The notes below the pieces were generated by a model. That model was not told the DNA's origin, did no database searches, and saw only the letters and a program-made list of their open reading frames with translations. Shown piece after piece: positions 17,437 to 25,191 of a stretch of 64,000 nucleotides of DNA. Made by a program: the position numbers and the translations under genes. Each line of letters opens with the position of its first letter. Within the stretch, counting starts at the first letter, position 1. This DNA comes from Gymnodinialimonas ulvae (GTDB lineage Bacteria > Pseudomonadota > Alphaproteobacteria > Rhodobacterales > Rhodobacteraceae): contig NZ_JBBIFX010000001.1 of the NCBI RefSeq assembly GCF_037543845.1, forward strand, positions 682,001 through 746,000, in the 5' to 3' direction.

Positions 17437-17458
17437 ACACCTGTGGAAAGTCATTCCC

Positions 17459-18022
17459 ATGACAGTTGAAGACGGCCTCAACGCCGAGCACGCCCCCCCG
17501 TTCCCGGGGTCGATCCGGGCCGCCATTCCGCATCCGGCGGGCGGTAGGGTCGTGATGTCCGGGTTTCCGGGGCTTGAGACGACGGTGGACGGGATGGCGG
17601 TGTTCGATCCGGTGGCCTGCCGCGAGACGCTGCTCGGGCTGCGGGAGTTGGGGGCCGCGACGCTGTGCGTCCTGATCGAAAGTGATGAGTTGGACGCCGA
17701 GTTCCTCCCGTCGCTTGAAGCGTTGGCGGGTGAGGTGGGCCTTGACGTGGCGCATTTCCCGATTGTCGACTACGCCGCCCCGACGCAGACCCGTGCTCAG
17801 CAATGGGCCACGACGGCACAGGCACGGGCGCAGAGTTTCGCGGCAGGCGCGACGCTGGCATTTGCCTGCCAATACGGCGCGGGCCGCAGCGGCACGATGG
17901 CGGCGCGCTGCCTGATCGAAGGGGGAATGACGCCCGAGGCGGCCATCGCGCGGGTCCGGGAACATTTTTCCGAGGCCATCGAAAGCAAGGCGCAGGAAGA
18001 CTGGTTGATGTCGGGTAAATGA
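17459..18022 (+). CDS. Cys-based protein tyrosine / dual-specificity phosphatase-like protein
   Basis: A 187-aa protein with the PTP signature CX5R: Cys137 to Arg143 in ACQYGAGRSGT. Asp104 in PIVDYAAP is a candidate general acid. The fold and length fit the cyclin-dependent-kinase-inhibitor-3/DUSP-like bacterial phosphatases. The substrate is unknown. ATG at 17459 lies 79 bp from the divergent gntR start, and the shared spacer carries the GTATAC operator, so it is probably a target of that regulator. Confidence 0.85.
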   Translation: MTVEDGLNAEHAPPFPGSIRAAIPHPAGGRVVMSGFPGLETTVDGMAVFDPVACRETLLGLRELGAATLCVLIESDELDAEFLPSLEALAGEVGLDVAHFPIVDYAAPTQTRAQQWATTAQARAQSFAAGATLAFACQYGAGRSGTMAARCLIEGGMTPEAAIARVREHFSEAIESKAQEDWLMSGK

Positions 18023-18079
18023 CGTTACGTCACATGCCCAAAAGTCAGCCATTTCGGAGGATTTGAACGAGTTCGAGAC

Positions 18080-18108
18080 TTGTATACCAGTCTAAACACA
18101 TGTATACA
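18080..18108 (+). promoter_or_regulatory. Promoter embedded in two GTATAC operator sites
   Basis: TTGTAT (18080-18085), a 17-bp spacer and TATACA (18103-18108) form a plausible sigma-70 promoter. The first hexamer lies in TTGTATACCAG and the second in the palindrome TGTATACA (18101-18108), the same motif as beside gntR. Repressor binding would cover both promoter elements. No protein gene of credible quality follows on the plus strand. Confidence 0.5.
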
Positions 18109-18114
18109 GGTATG

Positions 18115-18308
18115 TGGGAGCGAGGCGATTGAAGCGTGCCCGGAGCAATCCGGAAATCTTTTTGCCCCCATTACCTTTGCGGTCGCGGCCGACTTACCCG
18201 TGTCGCGGCTGCGGCCGCAAAGGTCACCTACAAACGCCACCGACGATACGGTGGTCTGGCCATAGGGCCGCCTGGAACGCGACGAGCTCAGCCTCTGTCG
18301 CGTTTTTC
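18115..18308 (+). ncRNA. Candidate small RNA or short transcript of about 190 nt
   Basis: The segment runs from the operator-embedded promoter to a terminator (AACGCGAC 18276-18283, GTCGCGTT 18297-18304, then T-rich). Inside is a long inverted repeat with perfect 10-bp arms ACCTTTGCGG (18173-18182) and CCGCAAAGGT (18215-18224). Overlapping short frames exist but lack good ribosome sites. The arrangement suggests a regulated structured RNA; a decayed gene remnant is the alternative. Confidence 0.35.
18276..18308 (+). terminator. Plus-strand hairpin terminator
   Basis: Perfect 8-bp stem AACGCGAC (18276-18283) / GTCGCGTT (18297-18304) with a 13-nt loop, followed by TTTCTTTG. It would end transcription from the promoter at 18080-18108. 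Confidence 0.6.
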
Positions 18309-18332
18309 TTTGCTTGAACGGCGTCGAACATG

Positions 18333-18360
18333 AAAAAACGCGCCCGGTTGTGCGGGCGCG
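18333..18360 (-). terminator. Terminator of the binding-protein gene
   Basis: On the minus strand CGCGCCCG pairs perfectly with CGGGCGCG (18339-18346 and 18353-18360) over a 6-nt loop and is followed by six T. It lies 30 bp after the stop of the binding-protein gene. Confidence 0.88.
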
Positions 18361-18390
18361 CCTTGGTTGCGTTGCAGCGTTTGGCGAGAA

Positions 18391-19425
18391 TCAGAACCCT
18401 GCCTTGATCCGCTCGAAGGCTTCGGCCTGCCGCTCGCGTTGTTCGTTGGAGATCGGCAGCTGTGCCAGAACGGGTACGGTGACCTCGCCCAGACCGGCGG
18501 CTTCCATCGCCTCGGCCCCGAGCGCTTGCAGGGCGGCGTCGTTGGCCGACCCGAAACCGTTGGCCAGAAGCGGGCCGGCGGAGGCATCGGACAGAAGCGC
18601 ATTGACGTAGTCATAGGCCAGCGCTTCGTCGGCGGTGCTTTCGACCATGTTGACGTAGCCGCAGAGCCACACGGAGGTGCCCTCAGACGTGTTGCGCGCG
18701 AAGCCGACGTTGAAGCCTTCCTCGGCCATCGCGACGGGCACTTCGTTCCAGACCCAGGCGGCGAGAACTTCGCCCGAGCCGATCAGCTGGCTGATCTCGG
18801 CGGGGTCGGTCCAGTAGGTGCGCAGGTTCTGGTGGATGCCACGCAGCCAATCGGTGGCGGCTTCAAATTCCGCATCGCTGGCATCGGCCCAATCGGTGAC
18901 CCCGGTCGCAAGATAAGCCAGCGCGTAGGCGTCATCGACATTGTCGGGGATCGACAGGCGGCCGGCGTATTCGGGGTTGTTGAAGATCTCGAGCGAGGTG
19001 ACATCGTCGGCGCTGAGTTCATCGGCGTTATAAGCCACAGCGGTGGAGCCGTAATCCGTCGGCAGGAATAACAGCTCTTGGGAGCCCGCGAGGACGTCCT
19101 GGCCCACGAGATCGGCGTTGAGGGTGTCGAAAGCGGCGATCTGGTCGCTGTCCCAGGCTTCGATGATGCCGGAGGCCTGCCAGCGCGGCACGGAGCCTGC
19201 GCAGATGTGGGTCACGTCGGATTGGAAGCCCGCGAGCAGGCGCTGGAACGCCTCGTCCTCATCGCCGAAGAATACGAATTCGGGCGCGCCGTGGGCGTCG
19301 ATGAAAGGCTGATGGAAGGCGGGGTCTTCAAAGCCGGAATAATCGAAAACGGTGAGGCCCTGAGCCGTGGCGGCGCCCGCAAGGGCAAGGGTCGCGGCGG
19401 AGGCGAAAAGCGTGGTTTTGGTCAT
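18391..19425 (-). CDS. Polyamine-type ABC transporter substrate-binding protein (PotD-like)
   Basis: A 344-aa periplasmic binding protein with signal peptide MTKTTLFASAATLALAGAAT cleaved after ATA. The mature protein has class D binding-protein hallmarks (LTVFDYSGFEDPAFHQPF; LLFLPTDYGSTAVAYNADEL; RLSIPDNVDDAYALA; VAMAEEGFNVGFA) seen in spermidine/putrescine-type proteins. It stands alone, with a strong terminator behind it and no permease adjacent. The permease-permease-ATPase operon about 10 kb away lacks a binding protein, so the two may form one importer. The actual ligand is unproven. Confidence 0.85.
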   Translation of the reverse strand: MTKTTLFASAATLALAGAATAQGLTVFDYSGFEDPAFHQPFIDAHGAPEFVFFGDEDEAFQRLLAGFQSDVTHICAGSVPRWQASGIIEAWDSDQIAAFDTLNADLVGQDVLAGSQELLFLPTDYGSTAVAYNADELSADDVTSLEIFNNPEYAGRLSIPDNVDDAYALAYLATGVTDWADASDAEFEAATDWLRGIHQNLRTYWTDPAEISQLIGSGEVLAAWVWNEVPVAMAEEGFNVGFARNTSEGTSVWLCGYVNMVESTADEALAYDYVNALLSDASAGPLLANGFGSANDAALQALGAEAMEAAGLGEVTVPVLAQLPISNEQRERQAEAFERIKAGF

Positions 19426-19666
19426 GTTTTATGGTCCCTGTTGGCGTCGTTTTACGATCAGACTGGGGTGGAATTTAAGGCGCGTGCGCCATGGGGTCCA
19501 GCGGATTTGCAGGGCGCTGCTCACGGCTAAGCAGAGGGGTGAAGCCCTTGCGTGGCATGCACAAAGCGCATCTTGGGACCTTTTGCTTAACCATGTCTCA
19601 GCGCAGACTCCCTTGACCATACCCGCAATCGCGCGAGGATGGGGCCGTATCGTCACGGGGGCCGAG

Positions 19667-20521
19667 ATGAACCAGCGCGCAACCGCCCGATCGCTTTTCT
19701 TTGGCGCGATCGGGGACTTGCTGAGCAATTTTGGCGCTGTGCTGCGGATCGGGGGCGTGTGGTTTGCCGCCTACATCGCGCTGAACGCGTGGGCCGGCCG
19801 GATCTATGCCCATTGGGTGTTGTATGATGTGGACCAGATCAGCGCCGGGCCGCCCGGCGAATGGTATGTGAGCGCGCTGTTTCTGGGGATGCTCGGGATC
19901 GTCGCGTCAGCATGGCACCGGTTCATCTATCTGGGCGAGACCGCGCGGGTGATCCCGCGGATGCGGTTGGTCATTATCGGGAAATACATGGTGGCGTGGG
20001 TCGTCATCGGAAGTGTCGCCACAATGAGCGCTGTGGTGTTGGTGTGCATGCCGGTCCTTGGCCTGTTCCTGGCTCTGGGCACCAGCGCTTTGGACGTATT
20101 GGGGGCACTCTTTGTTGCCGATTGGATGCGCCTTGGGGGCATTTCCCCGTGGCTGATCGGATCGCTCATCGCAATGATTGCCGTGAGCGTATGGGTGTCG
20201 ATCTTTTTGCTGTTGCGGATCGGTCTTGGCCTGCCGTCGATCGCGGTTCTGGACGGGCAGGGGCTTGCGCTTGGGGCGTCTTGGCGCGCGACCCGGAGCC
20301 TTGGGCGTGCGATTTTCGGCGCGAGCCTATGGGCGGCTTTGGCGACCTGCGTGCTTTACGGATTGGTTGTGGCCCTCACGCCGGACCTTGGCGAGAGCTT
20401 TGATGCCAGCAGGGAAGTCGGGTTCCGCCTTGCCGGAGCGGCGGTGGATATCATCACGATGCTGGTGGGCGCGGCGATGCTGACCCGGATTTACGGGGCG
20501 GTGCCGTCGGACGCGCTTTGA
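19667..20521 (+). CDS. Hypothetical membrane protein
   Basis: A protein of about 284 aa with six hydrophobic segments (for example IGGVWFAAYIALNAWAG, MVAWVVIGSVATMSAVVLVC, LIGSLIAMIAVSVWVSIFLL) and an acidic loop near the end. The open frame extends upstream to 19367, but that part overlaps the divergent binding-protein gene. ATG at 19667, preceded by a weak GGGGGCCGAG site, fits a membrane protein beginning with a cytoplasmic MNQRATARS. No family recognised. Its 3' end overlaps the convergent regulator by 31 bp. Confidence 0.6.
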   Translation: MNQRATARSLFFGAIGDLLSNFGAVLRIGGVWFAAYIALNAWAGRIYAHWVLYDVDQISAGPPGEWYVSALFLGMLGIVASAWHRFIYLGETARVIPRMRLVIIGKYMVAWVVIGSVATMSAVVLVCMPVLGLFLALGTSALDVLGALFVADWMRLGGISPWLIGSLIAMIAVSVWVSIFLLLRIGLGLPSIAVLDGQGLALGASWRATRSLGRAIFGASLWAALATCVLYGLVVALTPDLGESFDASREVGFRLAGAAVDIITMLVGAAMLTRIYGAVPSDAL

Positions 20522-21246
20522 GACTTGGCGCGGGCGGCGAAGACGGATTGGGCGAGCGCCTTGGTGTAGGTTTCAAGTTCCGACAGGGCGGCGACGACCG
20601 CCTCGCCATCGCGGGTCTCTTCGGCGTCGGCGATCAGCGCGTGGAGGCGCACGATTTCGGCGCGGTCGCGCGCGGTGAAGGTGATCATGTTCATCAGCGG
20701 CTGCATCGCCTCGACCGCGCCCGCGAGTTGATAGGACATCACCGGGTTGTCCGCCCCGTCGACCAGCGCGCGGTGAAAGGCAACGTCGGAGGCGCAGAAC
20801 GCCTCGTCCGAGAGGCCGGGTTGTGCCTGGCGGACGATCTCGGCGCGCATGGTGGCGAGGTGGTCGGCATCGCGGCGCGCGGCGGACAGGCGCGCGCAGG
20901 CCCGTTCCAGCGCAAACCGCGCTTCGCAGGCGGTGTCGAAACTGACGTTGTTCATGCCCAGAAGCAGCGTCGAGGTGGTGATATGGCCGCGATAGGCATC
21001 CTCATAAGACAGCCGGTTCACGAAGGCGCCGCCAAATGCGCCGCGTTGCGTGCGGATCAGCGATTGCGCGGCCAGCCGTTTGAGCGCCTCGCGCACGGTG
21101 GAGCGCGACACGTCGAAGTGATCGGCCAGCTCGGCCTCGGACGGCAGGCGTTCGTCGACGATGAGCTTGCCACTGACAATTGCATCGCGGATTGCGGCGG
21201 CGATTTGCACGGACAGATCGGCGGAGGAGTTTGGATCGATTTTCAT
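20491..21246 (-). CDS. FadR-subfamily GntR transcriptional regulator
   Basis: A 251-aa regulator. The N-terminal winged helix carries LPSEAELADHFDVSRSTVRE near residues 34-53 and the wing QRGAFGGAFVNR. The C-terminal FCD domain contains ACARLSAARRDAD, FHRALVDGADNPV and HALIADAEETRD, with His residues that usually bind a metal near the ligand. The ATG at 21246 follows the 22-bp operator palindrome by only 2 bp, leaving no room for a normal ribosome site, so the mRNA may be leaderless or the start lies further in. It is divergent from the DUF2182 operon, its likely target. Confidence 0.88.
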   Translation of the reverse strand: MKIDPNSSADLSVQIAAAIRDAIVSGKLIVDERLPSEAELADHFDVSRSTVREALKRLAAQSLIRTQRGAFGGAFVNRLSYEDAYRGHITTSTLLLGMNNVSFDTACEARFALERACARLSAARRDADHLATMRAEIVRQAQPGLSDEAFCASDVAFHRALVDGADNPVMSYQLAGAVEAMQPLMNMITFTARDRAEIVRLHALIADAEETRDGEAVVAALSELETYTKALAQSVFAARAKSQSASDGTAP

Positions 21247-21248
21247 TT

Positions 21249-21270
21249 GTCAGACATTTAAATGTCTGAC
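21249..21270. promoter_or_regulatory. Perfect 22-bp palindromic operator
   Basis: Arms GTCAGACATTT and AAATGTCTGAC form a gap-free 22-bp palindrome, 2 bp upstream of the FadR-like start codon and 43 bp upstream of the divergent DUF2182 gene. Size, symmetry and location match an autoregulatory GntR-family operator. Confidence 0.8.
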
Positions 21271-21313
21271 ATAGCGAAAGCCAAGCAGAATCGCCTTTGG
21301 GAGGAGCGTTTCC

Positions 21314-22267
21314 ATGCATCTCGTGCGCAACACACTCTGGCTTGGCTTCTTTGGCGGCATTCTGGTCGCGTGGGTCATTCTGTACCAGATGGCGACGGGC
21401 ATGGGGCTGGATTGGGTCGGCCGGATGAGCATGGACATGGGCGGCATGGAGATGTCCGATACCATGGAGATGTCCGGGGCGGAGGAAATGTCCGGGGCCA
21501 TGGAAGGCGACGGCATGGCCATGGACGGCGACGCGGACGGCATGGCCATGGACGGTGGCGAGATGGCCGCCGGTGAGATGGCCTCCGACGCGATGGCGAC
21601 CGACGGGATGGCGGGCATGGACGGCATGGAGATGGGCGGCATGGATATGTCGGCCATGACGCGGTTCGGGCCATTGTTTGGCATGTGGTCGATCATGATG
21701 GCGGCGATGATGCTGCCGACGCTGGTGCCCACGTTGGTCAATTATGAGCGTCTCATGGCGTCGGCCGATGGCACACGGGCCGGGTGGTTGGGTGTGTTGG
21801 GCGGCTATTCCGTGGTGTGGGTCGGCGTGGCCGCGATCTTCGCGATGGTGCAGATCGGCCTGCTGCGCGCCGGTGTGATCGACGCGATGGGCATCGCGCA
21901 GAGCACGTGGATCGCGGGCGGATTGTTGATCGCGGTGGGCGGGTTTCAGTTCACCCGCGCCAAAGAGGTCTGCCACGGGGTGTGCCACGCGCCGATGAAT
22001 TACTTCCTGGGCCATTGGCGCACGGGCTTTGCCGGGGGTATGCGCATGGGCGCGGGCCTTGGCGCGTTTTGCGCAGGGTGTTGTTGGGGGTTCATGGCGC
22101 TTGGGTTTGTGGGCGGCATGATGAGCCTGTTGTGGATGGGATTGGCCACGTTGTTCATGGTGATCGAAAAACTGCCCCAGATCGGGCATTATGTGACCAA
22201 GCCCATGGGAGTGGTGCTGATTTTGGGCGGATTGGGTGTGTTGGCATACCCGTATCTTGCCCCATGA
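21314..22267 (+). CDS. DUF2182 metal-handling membrane protein with Met-rich insert
   Basis: A 317-aa DUF2182 protein. A first hydrophobic segment (residues 8-25) is followed by an unusual stretch, residues 38-115, with 23 Met among 78 residues plus many Asp, Glu and Gly; this probably lies in the periplasm and could bind Cu(I). The conserved core (GPLFGMWSIMMAAMMLPTLV; AKEVCHGVCHAPMNYF; GAGLGAFCAGCCWGFMALGF) then provides several Cys and Met residues within membrane helices. A GGGAGGAG site precedes ATG 21314. It is first in an operon with DUF1326 and DinB-like genes, a common pairing of unknown detailed function. Confidence 0.88.
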   Translation: MHLVRNTLWLGFFGGILVAWVILYQMATGMGLDWVGRMSMDMGGMEMSDTMEMSGAEEMSGAMEGDGMAMDGDADGMAMDGGEMAAGEMASDAMATDGMAGMDGMEMGGMDMSAMTRFGPLFGMWSIMMAAMMLPTLVPTLVNYERLMASADGTRAGWLGVLGGYSVVWVGVAAIFAMVQIGLLRAGVIDAMGIAQSTWIAGGLLIAVGGFQFTRAKEVCHGVCHAPMNYFLGHWRTGFAGGMRMGAGLGAFCAGCCWGFMALGFVGGMMSLLWMGLATLFMVIEKLPQIGHYVTKPMGVVLILGGLGVLAYPYLAP

Positions 22268-22280
22268 GGAGAGAGATTTC

Positions 22281-22994
22281 ATGGCCGTAAAGAAACGCCC
22301 CGACGCGGATCGGTTGCCCGTCAGCCAGCGCATTGATCAACGCATGGACAACCCCAAGCGGCGGCAGATGAAGCCGCGCGATTGGGCCATCAAGGGCGAG
22401 TTGATCCTGAATTGCTCGTGCACGGTGTTTTGTCCGTGCGTCGTGAGCCTTGGCAAGCACGAGCCGACCGACGGCGATTGCAAGGCGTGGATGGGAATTG
22501 CCATCGACGAGGGGCATTTCGAGGGCGAAGACCTGAGCGGTCTGAACGTGGGCCTGATGGTCTACATCCCCGGCAAGATGGCCGAAGGCGGCTGGCAGGT
22601 GGCGGCCTATGTCGACGAGCGCGCGTCGGGCAAGGCGTATCAGGGGCTGCTGGAGATTTTCTCGGGCGCGGCTGGCGGGACCACGGGGCTGTTTACGCTT
22701 TTGGTGTCCGACATCGTGTCCGCGGAGCGTGAGAAGGTCGAGATCACCCGCGACGGCAAGAAACGCGGGCTGTTCGTGGGCAAGAAGATTCAGGGCGAGA
22801 TCGAGATGATCGACGGTGCAAGCCCGGATCATCCGGTGATGATCACCAATTCGAAATACTGGATGGGGCCCGATATCATCGCGGCGCGCGGCCTGAAATC
22901 CAAGGTGCGCGATTTCGGCAAGATGTGGGATTTCTCGGGCAAGTCGGCGGAAATCTGTCCCATCGAATGGGGCGGACAGGCGGGCGGCAAGTAA
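22281..22994 (+). CDS. DUF1326 domain protein
   Basis: A 237-aa DUF1326 protein. The family's cysteine cluster is present as NCSCTVFCPC, with Cys45, Cys47, Cys51 and Cys53, a likely metal-binding site. Other conserved segments are DGDCKAWMGIAIDEGHFEG and LLEIFSGAAGGTTGLFTLLV. No signal peptide is evident. ATG at 22281 follows a GAGGAGAGAG site. DUF1326 and DUF2182 genes are frequent neighbours, suggesting a joint role in metal handling; this is inferred from context only. Confidence 0.88.
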   Translation: MAVKKRPDADRLPVSQRIDQRMDNPKRRQMKPRDWAIKGELILNCSCTVFCPCVVSLGKHEPTDGDCKAWMGIAIDEGHFEGEDLSGLNVGLMVYIPGKMAEGGWQVAAYVDERASGKAYQGLLEIFSGAAGGTTGLFTLLVSDIVSAEREKVEITRDGKKRGLFVGKKIQGEIEMIDGASPDHPVMITNSKYWMGPDIIAARGLKSKVRDFGKMWDFSGKSAEICPIEWGGQAGGK

Positions 22995-23510
22995 GTGGTC
23001 GGCCCCGATTATGCGCGCGTGATGGCGCGCTACAACGCGTGGCAGAACCAGTGGATGTATCACGCCTGCGATGGGCTGAGTGCCGCGCAGCGCGAGGCGG
23101 ATTGCGGGCTGTTCTGGGGCTCGATCCAGGGCACGCTGAGCCATGCGTTCTGGGGCGACATGATCTGGATCGCACGCTTTGACGGGGGGCCGGGACCGGA
23201 CGCGCCACTGGCCGAGACGGCGGGGGCCTATGATTGGGCCGCGCTGATGGCCGCGCGTCCGCAGCTTGACGCGCGTATCGCCGCCTGGGCGTGGAGCACG
23301 GATGGCAGCGATTTTGACGGGGATCTGACGTGGTATTCAGGCGCTGCGGGGCGTGACATGACGCAGCCGCGCGACCTGTGTGTGATGCAGTTGTTCAACC
23401 ACCAGACACACCACCGGGGCCAAGTCCATGGCGCGCTGACGGCGCTTGGGGTCAAGACCACGGACACCGATCTGCCGTTCATGCCGGATGAGGTGCCGGA
23501 ATGGGACTAG
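22995..23510 (+). CDS. DinB-family metal-dependent protein
   Basis: A 171-aa four-helix-bundle DinB family protein. The metal triad is visible as His50 in TLSHAFWGD and His136/His140 in LFNHQTHHRGQ. Members bind Ni or Zn, and some act as thiol transferases. GTG at 22995 directly follows the TAA of the DUF1326 gene, showing tight coupling. The 3' end overlaps the convergent gene at 23507 by 4 bp. Confidence 0.9.
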   Translation: MVGPDYARVMARYNAWQNQWMYHACDGLSAAQREADCGLFWGSIQGTLSHAFWGDMIWIARFDGGPGPDAPLAETAGAYDWAALMAARPQLDARIAAWAWSTDGSDFDGDLTWYSGAAGRDMTQPRDLCVMQLFNHQTHHRGQVHGALTALGVKTTDTDLPFMPDEVPEWD

Positions 23511-23968
23511 GGCGGATCGGCGGCGCGGGCCTCGTAGCTGGCGCGGGGCATGCGGCCCACGCCCTGGTAGCCCCATGGGCTGTAGTCCGTATCGCGGGCA
23601 AGGCGCAGCACGAAATAGAGCTCGCCCGCGCCAGCACTCAGCGACACGGGGCCATCGGGGCCGCTGATGGCGAAGGGCACGACTGCGAGGTAGCGTTCGA
23701 ACCGCGCCGGATGCATCTGCCCATCCCATTGCGCGGCCGCCTGCGCGGCTGCGGGGTCAAACAGGGTCGCGGCGTCGATCTCTCCATCCACAATGCGTTG
23801 CAGGCGCAGGGCGCTGACCGTGGTGGCGTGCCGTTGGATCGCGGCCACGTCGGCATTCACGAAGCCCGTCAGGATCGCCGCCGCCGTGACATCGGCCTGC
23901 CGAACCTGAGCCGCGGCATGGGTTGCAATCAAGCCCGCAAGCAGCATTGCGATAACGCGAAATCTCAT
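23507..23968 (-). CDS. Hypothetical secreted protein
   Basis: A 153-aa protein with a Sec signal peptide (MRFRVIAMLLAGLIATHAAA) and a mature domain of about 130 residues without recognised motifs; GELYFVLRLARDTDYSPWGY near the end suggests a beta-rich fold. It is probably periplasmic, and is divergent from dmdA with 74 bp between starts. Function unknown. Confidence 0.7.
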   Translation of the reverse strand: MRFRVIAMLLAGLIATHAAAQVRQADVTAAAILTGFVNADVAAIQRHATTVSALRLQRIVDGEIDAATLFDPAAAQAAAQWDGQMHPARFERYLAVVPFAISGPDGPVSLSAGAGELYFVLRLARDTDYSPWGYQGVGRMPRASYEARAADPP

Positions 23969-24042
23969 CGGACGGGTCCCTTACATGCAGGCCCCAAGCC
24001 TATGACACAAAAGACCATTCGCCAAGGTAAGGAGACCCAGCC

Positions 24043-25146
24043 ATGGCCCTGATCTCGCCCTCTCGTCGTCTGCGCCGCACCCCGTTCTCGGATGGGGTCG
24101 AGGCCGCTGGCGCGAAAGCTTACACGATCTACAACCGGATGCTTTTGCCGACGGTGTTCCGCTCGGTCGAAGAGGATTACCACCACCTCAAGGAGGCGGT
24201 TCAGATCTGGGACGTTTCGGTCGAACGTCAGGTCGAAGTGCGTGGCCCCGATGCGGGCAAGCTGATCCAGATGCTGACCCCGCGCGATCTGCGCGGCATG
24301 CTGCCGGGGCAATGCTATTACATGCCCGTCGTCGACGAGACGGGGGGTATGTTGAACGACCCGGTGATCCTGAAACTGTCCGAGGATCGGTGGTGGATTT
24401 CCATTGCCGACAGCGATTTGTTGTTGTGGGTCAAGGGTGTGGCCTATGGCTACCGCTTGGATGTGCTGGTTGATGAACCCGATGTCGCGCCGCTGGCGGT
24501 GCAGGGGCCGAAAGCCGACGAGTTGATGGCGCGGGTCTTCGGCGACGCGATCCGTGACGTGCGGTTCTTCCGCTTCGGCTGGTTCGATTTCAACGGCCAG
24601 AGCTTTGCGGTTGCGCGCTCGGGCTATTCGAAACAGGGCGGCTTCGAGATTTACGTCGGCGGCTACGACAACGGCATGCCGATGTGGAACGCATTGATGG
24701 AGGCGGGCCGCGATCTGGATGTGCATCCGGGGTGCCCGAACGCGATCGAGCGGATCGAAGGCGGATTGTTGAGCTACGGCAATGACATGACGGACGACAA
24801 CACGCCCCATGAATGCGGCCTTGGCCGGTTCTGCAACACGGCCACGGCCATCGGGTGCATTGGCCGCGACGCTCTGCTACGGGTGGCTATGGAAGGCCCG
24901 GTCAAGCAAGTGCGCCCGATCGCCATCGACGCCAAGGCGTTGCCGTCCAGCGACCGGCCCTGGCCGTTGCTGGCGGGCTCACGCAAGGTGGGGCAGGTGA
25001 CTTCGGCCGCGATCAGCCCGGATTTCGGGGAAGGCGTGGCCATCGGCATGGTCCGCATGACCCATTGGGACCCGGGCACGCCGCTGCACCTCGAAACGCC
25101 TCAGGGCAGTTTCGACGCCGAGGTACGGGAAAAATTCTGGAATTGA
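24043..25146 (+). CDS. dmdA: Dimethylsulfoniopropionate demethylase
   Basis: A 367-aa DmdA of the GcvT/aminomethyltransferase fold. It transfers a methyl group from DMSP to tetrahydrofolate, giving methylmercaptopropionate. The start MALISPSRRLRRTPFSDGVE and the segments RMLLPTVFRSVEEDYHHLKE, PRDLRGMLPGQCYYMPVVDE and SYGNDMTDDNTPHECGLGRF match Roseobacter DmdA closely and distinguish it from GcvT. It is followed 45 bp downstream by acuI, the arrangement known from Ruegeria pomeroyi. This indicates use of algal DMSP as carbon and sulfur source. Confidence 0.95.
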   Translation: MALISPSRRLRRTPFSDGVEAAGAKAYTIYNRMLLPTVFRSVEEDYHHLKEAVQIWDVSVERQVEVRGPDAGKLIQMLTPRDLRGMLPGQCYYMPVVDETGGMLNDPVILKLSEDRWWISIADSDLLLWVKGVAYGYRLDVLVDEPDVAPLAVQGPKADELMARVFGDAIRDVRFFRFGWFDFNGQSFAVARSGYSKQGGFEIYVGGYDNGMPMWNALMEAGRDLDVHPGCPNAIERIEGGLLSYGNDMTDDNTPHECGLGRFCNTATAIGCIGRDALLRVAMEGPVKQVRPIAIDAKALPSSDRPWPLLAGSRKVGQVTSAAISPDFGEGVAIGMVRMTHWDPGTPLHLETPQGSFDAEVREKFWN

Positions 25147-25191
25147 TCGCAAGGGCTTACGGCGCGATCTTAATGTAACGGGAGAGATGAG

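Noticed and set aside
18080..18333. Short plus-strand frames of 61-67 codons
   Set aside because: Three overlapping frames with no ribosome sites and no domain; the inverted repeat and terminator fit a structured RNA better.
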